64,000 nucleotides of DNA from Tragulus kanchil (taxonomy: Eukaryota; Chordata; Mammalia; Artiodactyla; Tragulidae): assembly GCA_022376925.1 (NCBI GenBank), contig JAIOJX010000027.1, positions 19,423,471-19,487,470 on the forward strand, written 5' to 3'. This document shows, in pieces, positions 37,357-47,649 of this stretch. Under the pieces are notes generated by a model. That model did no database searches. It worked only from the letters and a program-made list of their open reading frames with translations, and was not told where the DNA came from. Within the stretch, counting starts at the first letter, position 1. The number at the start of each line of letters is the position of its first letter. Made by a program: the position numbers and the translations under genes.

Positions 37357-39610
37357 CACCTCACCCTCTACAATGGCTCCAGCACGCGGACGCCTTCTGT
37401 CCTCTGGCCCACCCTCTTGCGATCCTCTACTTTAGCTGCACAAAAGGAAGCAAAGGAGAAAGACGGAGACCCAGAGAGACAGAGGAAAAGGGCAGGAGGG
37501 AGGGAGAGACCACGTGGACCAGTGCTGCAGAAGGAACAGACAGATGAACTGTTGTAAGTCACCCCTGCCTGACCAGGGACCCGCCTGAGGGCCCAGCTGA
37601 GTTCAGTCTCTCCTCTACAAACAGTTCCGCTACCCAACTGCTGAGTCGCTGTCAGTTACACACACACCGCTAAAGGGAAAAGAACCAGACAAAGGCACAT
37701 GCCAAAGCAGGACCACCAGAGGCAGCCCCCTCGGTGACAGGCAAGTGTAACCTCCCGTAGAAAACACAGCAGCCACTTGTCTGCCAGACAATATAACACT
37801 CATCCCTTAAATGTCTTCTCCTCACTCTTCCAGCTCCACAGGGAAATGAAAGGCCCAGAGTTTTCTGATAGTCCTAATTAAGTGACGCGCTGTGTTCAAA
37901 AAGAACAAGGAGTCCCAAGAAGGCCTGGGTGCGAAGCCATCAAGACTTAATTAGTTGCAGCTCTTCCAGGAAGGCCTCTCCAGCCAGCCAATCAGCTCTA
38001 GCCAGTTCAGCTGAGGGACAGGCAGCCCCATCTCCCCAAACCCTAAAAGAAAGGAACTTTGCAAAAGCCAAGCGGCTTTTTTCCCAGTGAGACACCTCTT
38101 GATGCCCCTTCTGCCACTAGTTACACTGGATACTGCCTGATTCAAAGAGTTTGCCCAAATACACTCTTAGAGTTGTTTTCTTTCCCCCAAAGGCGACCGC
38201 GTGTGTATTTGATATTCATATGCAAACAAAACTTGGTAAGTCTCCTGTTGACTCTGCATGATGCCTTTAAGGAGGAAGAGCTTTTAAGGTGCCTCAGTTT
38301 CCCTTTGAAAAGCATTGGTTCATGAGAGGGAACAGAAAGCCCCCAGAGTCCCCCAAAGGACCAGACCCAAGTATCTGCTGAGCCTCAGAGCCGGGCGTCC
38401 TCTCTGCTTCTCAGGGTGCTGGACGCTGCGGTCCCTCGGTCCAGGCTCCACAGGTTCCACGACAGGAGCCGCCAGGCTCTGAGCACCTCACCCTCTACAA
38501 TGGCTCCAGCACGCGGACGCCTTCTGTCCTCTGGCCCACCCTCTTGCGATCCTCTACTTTAGCTGCACAAAAGGAAGCAAAGGAGAAAGACGGAGACCCA
38601 GAGAGACAGAGGAAAAGGGCAGGAGGGAGGGAGAGACCACGTGGACCAGTGCTGCAGAAGGAACAGACAGATGAACTGTTGTAAGTCACCCCTGCCTGAC
38701 CAGGGACCCGCCTGAGGGCCCAGCTGAGTTCAGTCTCTCCTCTACAAACAGTTCCGCTACCCAACTGCTGAGTCGCTGTCAGTTACACACACACCGCTAA
38801 AGGGAAAAGAACCAGACAAAGGCACATGCCAAAGCAGGACCACCAGAGGCAGCCCCCTCGGTGACAGGCAAGTGTAACCTCCCGTAGAAAACACAGCAGC
38901 CACTTGTCTGCCAGACAATATAACACTCATCCCTTAAATGTCTTCTCCTCACTCTTCCAGCTCCACAGGGAAATGAAAGGCCCAGAGTTTTCTGATAGTC
39001 CTAATTAAGTGACGCGCTGTGTTCAAAAAGAACAAGGAGTCCCAAGAAGGCCTGGGTGCGAAGCCATCAAGACTTAATTAGTTGCAGCTCTTCCAGGAAG
39101 GCCTCTCCAGCCAGCCAATCAGCTCTAGCCAGTTCAGCTGAGGGACAGGCAGCCCCATCTCCCCAAACCCTAAAAGAAAGGAACTTTGCAAAAGCCAAGC
39201 GGCTTTTTTCCCAGTGAGACACCTCTTGATGCCCCTTCTGCCACTAGTTACACTGGATACTGCCTGATTCAAAGAGTTTGCCCAAATACACTCTTAGAGT
39301 TGTTTTCTTTCCCCCAAAGGCGACCGCGTGTGTATTTGATATTCATATGCAAACAAAACTTGGTAAGTCTCCTGTTGACTCTGCATGATGCCTTTAAGGA
39401 GGAAGAGCTTTTAAGGTGCCTCAGTTTCCCTTTGAAAAGCATTGGTTCATGAGAGGGAACAGAAAGCCCCCAGAGTCCCCCAAAGGACCAGACCCAAGTA
39501 TCTGCTGAGCCTCAGAGCCGGGCGTCCTCTCTGCTTCTCAGGGTGCTGGACGCTGCGGTCCCTCGGGTCCAGGCTCCACAGGTTCCACGACAGGAGCCGC
39601 CAGGCTCTGA
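37357..39610. repeat. Tandem direct duplication 13: 37357-38482 and 38484-39610
   Basis: The offset is 1127-1128 bp and the copies abut. One G is missing near the end of copy 1 (cctcggtccagg near 38436 against cctcgggtccagg near 39563). The left roughly 165 bp is also the right end of duplication 12 and so appears three times. Confidence 0.95.
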
Positions 39611-39710
39611 ACGTTTCTTTCTCCACCGAGTCCGTAAATGCGCCAGAGCTGGGACCCGGCCTGACGGAGGAAATTCACCAGGTCACACAGACGGGCTCTG
39701 ACTTCAGACT

Positions 39711-40322
39711 GTGCAGGGTCAGCCTGGGCACGGCGTCCCCCCGGGTGCGGTGTCAGCCTGGGCACGGCGTCCCCCCGGGTGCAGGGTCAGCCTGGGCACG
39801 GCGTCCCCCCGGTGTGGCGTCAGCCTGGGCACGGCGTCCCCCCGGTGTGGCGTCAGCCTGGGCACGGCGTCCCCCCGGGTGCAGGGTCAGCCTGGGCACG
39901 GCGTCCCCCCGGGTGCAGGGTCAGCCTGGGCACGGCGTCCCCCCGGTGCGGCGTCAGCCTGGGCACGGCGTCCCCCCGGGTGCAGGGTCAGCCTGGGCAG
40001 GGCGTCCCCCCGGGTGCAGGGTCAGCCTGGGCACGGCGTCTCCCCGGGTGTGGCGTCAGCCTGGGCACGGCGTCCCCCCGGGTGCAGGGTCAGCCTGGGC
40101 ACGGCGTCCCCCCGGGTGCAGGGTCAGCCTGGGCACGGCGTCCCCCCGGTGCGGCGTCAGCCTGGGCACGGCGTCCCCCCGGGTGCAGGGTCAGCCTGGG
40201 CAGGGCGTCCCCCCGGGTGCAGGGTCAGCCTGGGCACGGCGTCTCCCCGGGTGTGGCGTCAGCCTGGGCACGGCGTCCCCCCGGGTGCGGCATTAGCCTG
40301 GGCACTGCGTCAGCCTGCGTGC
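39711..40322. repeat. GC-rich 33/34-bp minisatellite, about 17.5 units
   Basis: Units start with gtgcagggtc, gtgcggcgtc or gtgtggcgtc and continue 'agcctgggcacggcgtcccc'. Unit lengths are 34 or 33 bp, depending on one G. Units 6-11 (39879-40081) match units 12-17 (40082-40284) in order and length, including the variants gggcaggg and gtctcccc. This is a 203-bp, six-unit higher-order repeat. Absence of stop codons in the unit creates open frames up to 328 codons in all three plus frames. Confidence 0.95.
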
Positions 40323-41041
40323 GGAAACCGGACTGGATTAAGGAGGAATGGATCCGACTTAAAAACCAAAGGGGGTTTTAATCAGTGCAATCACCCTGGG
40401 ACGAGCTTCAGATGGGCTGGGTCACGTGTAAACCCTCAGGTGAATAAAATGTTGGGTCGAGCAAAGCTAATCTTGAATTATGAGGACCACCTTGGAGAGC
40501 CTGCCGCGTCTTCTGTAAGTTTGCCTGCATTTGAAGTGAAAAGAAAAGAGGTCTCAGCAAGTCAGCCTCTATCAAGGGCAGATGTTCAGAAGGATAGATG
40601 GAGAGAGAGAGCGCGTGAGGGGGTTTGTTGTTGTTTTTTTTTTAAGCAGCTCTATGGTCAGAAGTTGGACAATTGGAAGCTGACATTCAGAGCCTGAAAG
40701 GAGTTTTTATAGGCCTTCTCCCCTAAGCCAGACTGAAACTATGTACCCAGAGGGAAAGAAAAACATTCTGTAGTCTTGGTGGAAGGATTTACCAAAACAT
40801 TCCAAAGACACAGTTCTAAATCTAGAACGTAGGCGTTCTGGGACCTCCATCTTAGCTGCAGATCCTCTCTGATATGAAAGAAAGCTGCAAATTGACGAGG
40901 AGACACTGGATGAGTACCCAGCACCTCACACGGGTCATGGGTTTGAATTCCTCTACCATTGAATTTCATGCTTCCTGTTTTACTCCCTCATTTGTTGTTT
41001 CTCAGTTTTCCTAACCCCTGGGTCAAGTTTCCCAGGTTGTA

Positions 41042-41238
41042 TTCTTGGTAAAGAACCCATCGGCCAATGCAGGAGACGTAAGACTCAGTTGGATCCCTGG
41101 GTCAGGGCAATGCCCTGGAGGAGGGCACGGCAACCCCCTCCAGCCTTCTTGCCTGGAGAATCCCATGGACAGAGGAGCCTGGAGGGCTACCGTCCACAGG
41201 GTGGCCAAGAGTCGGACACAACTGAAGCAGCTCAGCAG
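41042..41238 (+). mobile_element. Bov-tA-type SINE
   Basis: Sense body words include 'ttcttggtaaagaaccc', 'gccaatgcaggagacg', 'cttcttgcctggagaatccc', 'atggacagaggagcctggag' and 'gagtcggacacaactgaag'. The first few tens of bases of the head are missing. Confidence 0.88.
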
Positions 41239-42117
41239 GCCTGCAGCCTCTGGGTCCATGCCGCAAGATGAGAATTTGGAGCATCCTTTCCTTTTCCACC
41301 TACCAGTTCCTCACAAGCAAGCATACACACCAACACTGTGTCCATTCAGGTCCTCTGGGAGGACACCCACATGGAACTAGAAGTGAGATTTACTGCCTAG
41401 GAGACAAGGGAGACGCAGAGAGGAATGGATCCGACTTAAAAACCAAAGGGGGTTTTAATCAGTGCAATCACCCTGGGACGAGCTTCAGATGGGCTGGGTC
41501 ACGTGTAAACCCTCAGGTGAATAAAATGTTGGGTCGAGCAAAGCTAATCTTGAATTATGAGGACCACCTTGGAGAGCCTGCCGCGTCTTCTGTAAGTTTG
41601 CCTGCATTTGAAGTGAAAAGAAAAGAGGTCTCAGCAAGTCAGCCTCTATCAAGGGCAGATGTTCAGAAGGATAGATGGAGAGAGAGAGCGTGAGGAGGGT
41701 TTGTTGTTGTTTTTTTTTTAAGCAGCTCTATGGTCAGAAGTTGGACAATTGGAAGCTGACATTCAGAGCCTGAAAGGAGTTTTTATAGGCCTTCTCCCCT
41801 AAGCCAGACTGAAACTATGTACCCAGAGGGAAAGAAAAACATTCTGTAGTCTTGGTGGAAGGATTTACCAAAACATTCCAAAGACACAGTTCTAAATCTA
41901 GAACGTAGGCGTTCTGGGACCTCCATCTTAGCTGCAGATCCTCTCTGATATGAAAGAAAGCTGCAAATTGACGAGGAGACACTGGATGAGTACCCAGCAC
42001 CTCACACGGGTCATGGGTTTGAATTCCTCTACCATTGAATTTCATGCTTCCTGTTTTACTCCCTCATTTGTTGTTTCTCAGTTTTCCTAACCCCTGGGTC
42101 AAGTTTCCCAGGTTGTA

Positions 42118-42314
42118 TTCTTGGTAAAGAACCCATCGGCCAATGCAGGAGACGTAAGACTCAGTTGGATCCCTGGGTCAGGGCAATGCCCTGGAGGAGG
42201 GCACGGCAACCCCCTCCAGCCTTCTTGCCTGGAGAATCCCATGGACAGAGGAGCCTGGAGGGCTACCGTCCACAGGGTGGCCAAGAGTCGGACACAACTG
42301 AAGCAGCTCAGCAG
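42118..42314 (+). mobile_element. Second copy of the Bov-tA-type SINE
   Basis: Duplicate of 41042-41238 through duplication 14. Confidence 0.88.
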
Positions 42315-42503
42315 GCCTGCAGCCTCTGGGTCCATGCCGCAAGATGAGAATTTGGAGCATCCTTTCCTTTTCCACCTACCAGTTCCTCACAAGCAAGCAT
42401 ACACACCAACACTGTGTCCATTCAGGTCCTCTGGGAGAGGACACCCACATGGAACTAGAAGTGGAGAGATTTACTGCCTAGGAGACAAAAGGGAGACAGA
42501 GCA

Positions 42504-43047
42504 GAGAAAATCACTCCCATGGAGAGCGGACACCTACAGAGGGAAAGGGGGAGGATAGGCGTCGACGGCCCTGCAGCTCTGAGACGTCTCGGCCGGCCAG
42601 TGGAGAGCCACAGAGCAGAGAGCGCTGGACAGAAGGGGCCCCAGTCCAGTCCCCCTGTGGGGCTCAGTCGTTGGCTGGATGGAACCCAGGGAAAGCATGG
42701 CTTTCTGTGAATGCTATGAAGATCCCAAAGGTCTGTTCCATCTATGGGGCGTTTCCCAAATTTTGTCTGACACAATTGACGGACTGGACATTTTTACATA
42801 TCTCCCACTTGGCTTTTGTATCATTCCATGTAGATTACACGTGCATGTGTCTATATAATATATTCCTACATATACATTTGTTCAGTATGAATTTACTGAG
42901 TTCTTATTCTCGTCTGTATGAGATGACAGAAATGCCTGATTTCAGTTCTCATTGCCAGCCTTAATACTATGTTTTTCTCCATCAATTTCATTTACCTCTA
43001 ATATTTCTATAGTAAGTTTAAGGAGTTTTAGCCAAAGCATACACCAA
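42504..43047. other. Single-copy stretch, nothing recognised
   Basis: Unique sequence, GC-rich at the left and T-rich at the right. No gene or repeat family is evident. Confidence 0.5.
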
Positions 43048-43124
43048 TATTGGGTTGACCAAAGAGTTCATTTGGGTTTTTCCATCCCAGCAAAGCAAAA
43101 AATATGAAGGAACTTTTTGGCCAA
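43048..43124. mobile_element. Internally deleted mariner-type element (MITE)
   Basis: The left terminal inverted repeat reads 'ttgggttgaccaaagagttc' followed by 'atttgggtttttcc'. The right end reads 'gaaggaactttttggccaa', its imperfect inverted complement. The whole element is under 80 bp and has no transposase. This fits the deleted mariner relics common in ruminants. A TA precedes the left end. Confidence 0.72.
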
Positions 43125-45348
43125 GAGTTTATACTGCATTTTCACATCTGAGAACGCTTTGTTTTCTGCTCTTGAGTGAATACATGACATGTTACGAGCT
43201 GTTTGAATCTTGTCCTTTATCACTCCAAACTCTGCAGGAATTACAAATTTATCTTAGCCTTAAATATTACCGAGGAGAAAGAATTTCCTTTTTCCCCTTT
43301 GTACATAACCTAGATTTTCTGCCTGAATGCATAGAGAATTTTTTTTTTTTTAATCTCCAAAATGCATATGTTTTGTCACAGTACGTTTATGTGGGAGTCC
43401 TGCTCTTCGATGCTCATTTTTCAAGTAATCTTACCTGGAAATTTACTAGTCTCATGTATTTATAGATTTGAACCTCCTTTAAAAACAGGAATTGTTTCTT
43501 CAATATCTTCAATAATCTAATAATCACTTGTATATTCATTATTTCTTTTGCCTAGGTGCAAAAATCACTGACGTTGTTACTTTTTTATCTGGAAATATAC
43601 TGGAAATAAACATTTGTACGCTTCTCTATGCCAGTTTAAAAGTTCTAAACGCTATTTTGCAAGCTCTACCACTAAGCCTTATATTTGAAGCACCGTCTTG
43701 AAATCTGTCCCCCCATTCCTTTACTTTTATGTTTTACCCAGTCTCAAGCACTCCTCTGGGAAGCTGAAAGAGCTCTCTTAATCATCTGTATTTTATTAAG
43801 TGTCTAATAGACTATAGGAGAAAGCCAATTCTCTGTTTTCCCAACATTTAAGCTGAGCACCAGAATCTGGGGCCAAACAAATTACAGCAAACCATTTTCT
43901 AAAGAAAAAAAAAATGCCTCTGGAGTTCTATAATGTCCAAGACAGAGCAAACAGTCCTTGGGTGTTTAGAGACCTTTTCCAAAAGACTCTCCCACCATAA
44001 GCCAAATGCAGCTCAATTTATCTCAGAAAAGACGCAAGGGTGAGTCAACGTGGCTGTAATTTGAGCTTTACGGTTCTAGGGAATCTCCCCATTTCCAACC
44101 TGAGTCCTAGACCACTAAGCCATCTTCCCTAGTGGATTTACTTGCCTCTTTTATTTCCTTGGTTAAAAATGTCTGAGTCACTCTAAACCAAACACTGCAA
44201 GAATCTCTGCTTTTAAAAGGACATTAAAACTGCTTCGATTTATCCAGTGCGATGTTGGGTTTTTCCATCCCAGCAAAGCAAAATCCCAAAAACTTTCTTT
44301 TTTCCTTTATCACTCCAAACTCTGCAGGAATTACAAATTTATCTTAGCCTTAAATATTACCGAGGAGAAAGAATTTCCTTTTTCCCCTTTGTACATAACC
44401 TAGATTTTCTGCCTGAATGCATAGAGAATTTTTTTTTTTTTAATCTCCAAAATGCATATGTTTTGTCACAGTACGTTTATGTGGGAGTCCTGCTCTTCGA
44501 TGCTCATTTTTCAAGTAATCTTACCTGGAAATTTACTAGTCTCATGTATTTATAGATTTGAACCTCCTTTAAAAACAGGAATTGTTTCTTCAATATCTTC
44601 AATAATCTAATAATCACTTGTATATTCATTATTTCTTTTGCCTAGGTGCAAAAATCACTGACGTTGTTACTTTTTTATCTGGAAATATACTGGAAATAAA
44701 CATTTGTACGCTTCTCTATGCCAGTTTAAAAGTTCTAAACGCTATTTTGCAAGCTCTACCACTAAGCCTTATATTTGAAGCACCGTCTTGAAATCTGTCC
44801 CCCCATTCCTTTACTTTTATGTTTTACCCAGTCTCAAGCACTCCTCTGGGAAGCTGAAAGAGCTCTCTTAATCATCTGTATTTTATTAAGTGTCTAATAG
44901 ACTATAGGAGAAAGCCAATTCTCTGTTTTCCCAACATTTAAGCTGAGCACCAGAATCTGGGGCCAAACAAATTACAGCAAACCATTTTCTAAAGAAAAAA
45001 AAAATGCCTCTGGAGTTCTATAATGTCCAAGACAGAGCAAACAGTCCTTGGGTGTTTAGAGACCTTTTCCAAAAGACTCTCCCACCATAAGCCAAATGCA
45101 GCTCAATTTATCTCAGAAAAGACGCAAGGGTGAGTCAACGTGGCTGTAATTTGAGCTTTACGGTTCTAGGGAATCTCCCCATTTCCAACCTGAGTCCTAG
45201 ACCACTAAGCCATCTTCCCTAGTGGATTTACTTGCCTCTTTTATTTCCTTGGTTAAAAATGTCTGAGTCACTCTAAACCAAACACTGTAAGAATCTCTGC
45301 TTTTAAAAGAACATTAAAACTGCTTCGATTTATCCAGTGCGATGTTGG
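43073..45348. repeat. Tandem direct duplication 15: 43073-44257 and 44256-45348
   Basis: The offset is 1090 bp over most of the unit, but 1183 bp for the first 28 bp. Copy 2 therefore lacks about 93 bp just after its start and carries a garbled stretch at 44284-44301. The copies differ at aacactgcaag/aacactgtaag (about 44200/45290) and aaaaggacatt/aaaagaacatt. Confidence 0.93.
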
Positions 45349-45589
45349 AAACTCTTCTGTTCTCTGAAAACTTTAAAGGATTTTGTCAATAGAGGGGATG
45401 ACAAATGCAGCATCATCAACCTCTCAGCCCGAGAAACCTCACCGCTGCGCCCCGTCACCGCCGACGTGGACCTTTCTGGCTGTGTGCGTACACATCAGGA
45501 CACCTGACACGACCGGGGCTCGGCCTAACCCAGATTAATCCAAGCCGGACACGAGACCAGACGCCACACTCGCGCTCACTGTGCTCCTG

Positions 45590-45666
45590 CTTGTGCCCAG
45601 TCGCTCCAGTCGCGTTCGACTCTCCGTGACCCCGCGGACACAGCCCACCAGGCTCCTCTGTCCATG
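45590..45666 (-). mobile_element. Bov-tA fragment, antisense
   Basis: 'cgttcgactctccgtgaccc' and 'aggctcctctgtccatgggg' are antisense Bov-tA words. Only the distal 75 bp are present. Confidence 0.75.
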
Positions 45667-45667
45667 G

Positions 45668-45731
45668 GGCCATTCATTCATTCACTTATTCCCTTACTCA
45701 TCAACCATTTATTGAGCGCCTATGACACCTA
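45668..45731 (-). mobile_element. L2 3' end, antisense, left flank of a nested SINE
   Basis: 'cattcattcattcacttatt' and 'accatttattgagcgcctat' are the antisense L2 terminus. The element resumes at 46021 after the BOV-A2 insertion. Confidence 0.6.
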
Positions 45732-46020
45732 CTCTTGTAGCTCGGCTGGTAACAACTCAGCCTGCCGGACGGGAGACCTGGGTCAACTCCTGGTTTGGGA
45801 AAGGGATAGACTACCCACTCTATTATTCGTACGCTTCTCTTGTGCCTCAGACGGTAAAGAATCTGCCTGCTATGTGGGAAACCTGGGTTTGATCCCTGGG
45901 TTGGGAAGATCCCCTGGAGAAGGGAAAGGCTACCCGCTCCAGTATTCTTGCATAGAGAATTCCAGGGCTCAACCATGGGGTGGCAAAGAGTTAGACACAA
46001 CTGAGTCACTTCACTTTCTT
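45732..46020 (+). mobile_element. BOV-A2 dimeric SINE
   Basis: Two related units lie in tandem. The first has 'cttgtagctcggctggtaac' and 'gggatagactacccactcta'. The second begins at about 45833 with 'cttctcttgtgcctcagacg', followed by 'gtttgatccctgggttggga' and 'gagttagacacaactgagtc'. The dimer layout is the hallmark of BOV-A2. Confidence 0.85.
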
Positions 46021-46095
46021 CAATGCCTGCTCACTCCTCGACATGCTCATGTTACAAAGATGAACAAGATCTCGGCCCTTGAGGCCAATCTAGAT
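46021..46095 (-). mobile_element. L2 3' region, antisense, right flank of the nested SINE
   Basis: 'acaaagatgaacaagatctc' and 'ggcccttgaggccaatctag' continue the antisense L2 interrupted at 45731. Confidence 0.55.
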
Positions 46096-46726
46096 ATATT
46101 ATGGCAAATTACAGCAAACCATTTTCTAAAGAAAAAAAAAATGCCTCTGGAGTTCTATAATGTCCAAGACAGAGCAAACAGTCCTTGGGTGTTTAGAGAC
46201 CTTTTCCAAAAGACTCTCCCACCATAAGCCAAATGCAGCTCAATTTATCTCAGAAAAGACGCAAGGGTGAGTCAACGTGGCTGTAATTTGAGCTTTACGG
46301 TTCTAGGGAATCTCCCCATTTCCAACCTGAGTCCTAGACCACTAAGCCATCTTCCCTAGTGGATTTACTTGCCTCTTTTATTTCCTTGGTTAAAAATGTC
46401 TGAGTCACTCTAAACCAAACACTGTAAGAATCTCTGCTTTTAAAAGAACATTAAAACTGCTTCGATTTATCCAGTGCGATGTTGGAAACTCTTCTGTTCT
46501 CTGAAAACTTTAAAGGATTTTGTCAATAGAGGGGATGACAAATGCAGCATCATCAACCTCTCAGCCCGAGAAACCTCACCGCTGCGCCCCGTCACCGCCG
46601 ACGTGGACCTTTCTGGCTGTGTGCGTACACATCAGGACACCTGACACGACCGGGGCTCGGCCTAACCCAGATTAATCCAAGCCGGACACGAGACCAGACG
46701 CCACACTCGCGCTCACTGTGCTCCTG

Positions 46727-46803
46727 CTTGTGCCCAGTCGCTCCAGTCGCGTTCGACTCTCCGTGACCCCGCGGACACAGCCCACCAGGCTCCTCTGTCC
46801 ATG
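46727..46803 (-). mobile_element. Second copy of the Bov-tA fragment
   Basis: Duplicate of 45590-45666 through duplication 16. Confidence 0.75.
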
Positions 46804-46868
46804 GGGCCATTCATTCATTCACTTATTCCCTTACTCATCAACCATTTATTGAGCGCCTATGACACCTA

Positions 46869-47157
46869 CTCTTGTAGCTCGGCTGGTAACAACTCAGCCT
46901 GCCGGACGGGAGACCTGGGTCAACTCCTGGTTTGGGAAAGGGATAGACTACCCACTCTATTATTCGTACGCTTCTCTTGTGCCTCAGACGGTAAAGAATC
47001 TGCCTGCTATGTGGGAAACCTGGGTTTGATCCCTGGGTTGGGAAGATCCCCTGGAGAAGGGAAAGGCTACCCGCTCCAGTATTCTTGCATAGAGAATTCC
47101 AGGGCTCAACCATGGGGTGGCAAAGAGTTAGACACAACTGAGTCACTTCACTTTCTT
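46869..47157 (+). mobile_element. Second copy of the BOV-A2 dimer
   Basis: Duplicate of 45732-46020, again flanked by the two L2 halves (46805-46868 and 47158-47232). Confidence 0.85.
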
Positions 47158-47295
47158 CAATGCCTGCTCACTCCTCGACATGCTCATGTTACAAAGATGA
47201 ACAAGATCTCGGCCCTTGAGGCCAATCTAGATATATTATGGCGATGATTATGAAGAGGAGGAAGAAAAAAATAAGCAGGAAGAGAAGGGAAGTAT

Positions 47296-47392
47296 GATAT
47301 TATTCCCACTTTACAGATGACGAAACTGAGGCACAGAGAGGTAAAGGAACATGCCCAAGCACACGATGTCTGTAATTAGCAGGGCCAAAATG
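47296..47392 (-). mobile_element. MIR SINE, antisense
   Basis: 'attattcccactttacagat', 'gacgaaactgaggcacagag' and 'aggtaaaggaacatgcccaa' followed by 'agcagggccaaa' match the antisense MIR 3' half. Confidence 0.88.
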
Positions 47393-47427
47393 CTATGGCT
47401 TGAGTTGGGCTTCAGCACACACAATAA

Positions 47428-47649
47428 GGGCTTTCCAGACGGCTCAAAGGTCAAGAATTCACCTATCCACGCAGGAGACGCAGGAGATGGGGGTTCGATC
47501 CCTAGGCCAGGACGATGCCCTGGAGGAAGAAACAACAGCCCGCTCCAGTACTCTTGCCTGGGACTCCTGTGGGCAGAGGAGCCTGGCGGGCTGCAGCCCA
47601 TGGGATCACAAACAGTCAGACACAATCGAGCCACTAACACACACGCGAC
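47428..47649 (+). mobile_element. Bov-tA-type SINE, diverged
   Basis: Head 'gggctttccagacggctcaa', B box 'gggttcgatcccta', then 'ctcttgcctgggactcctgt', 'ggcagaggagcctggcgggc', 'cagtcagacacaatcgagcc' and 'actaacac'. Confidence 0.87.

Larger units (their letters stand above)
35343..37520. repeat. Tandem direct duplication 12: 35343-36428 and 36427-37520
   Basis: The offset is 1084 bp at the left, growing to about 1092 bp as C runs lengthen in copy 2 (ccaccccaaaa near 35790 against ccaccccccccccaaaa near 36872). It contains two SINEs, so four SINE copies appear in a row. Confidence 0.95.
40343..42503. repeat. Tandem direct duplication 14: 40343-41420 and 41420-42503
   Basis: The offset is about 1077 bp. 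Inner-side decay is visible at the end of copy 1: 'gggaggacaccc', 'gaagtgagattt' and 'gacaagggagacgcagag' are shortened forms of 'gggagaggacaccc', 'gaagtggagagattt' and 'gacaaaagggagacagagc' in copy 2. Confidence 0.95.
44968..47242. repeat. Tandem direct duplication 16: 44968-46105 and 46105-47242
   Basis: The offset is a constant 1137 bp. Its left part repeats the right part of duplication 15, so about 380 bp occur three times (43878-44257, 44968-45348, 46105-46485). The third copy agrees with the second, not the first, at the substitutions noted for duplication 15. Confidence 0.96.

Noticed and set aside
39711..40322. CRISPR array
   Set aside because: The repeats are contiguous without unique spacers, and the genome is mammalian.
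39442..40697. Overlapping open frames of 284, 328 and 200 codons with repetitive Gly/Pro/Arg-rich products
   Set aside because: They are produced by the stop-free 33/34-bp minisatellite, which stays open in all three plus frames and cycles through the same peptides. No start context, domain or splice structure supports a protein.
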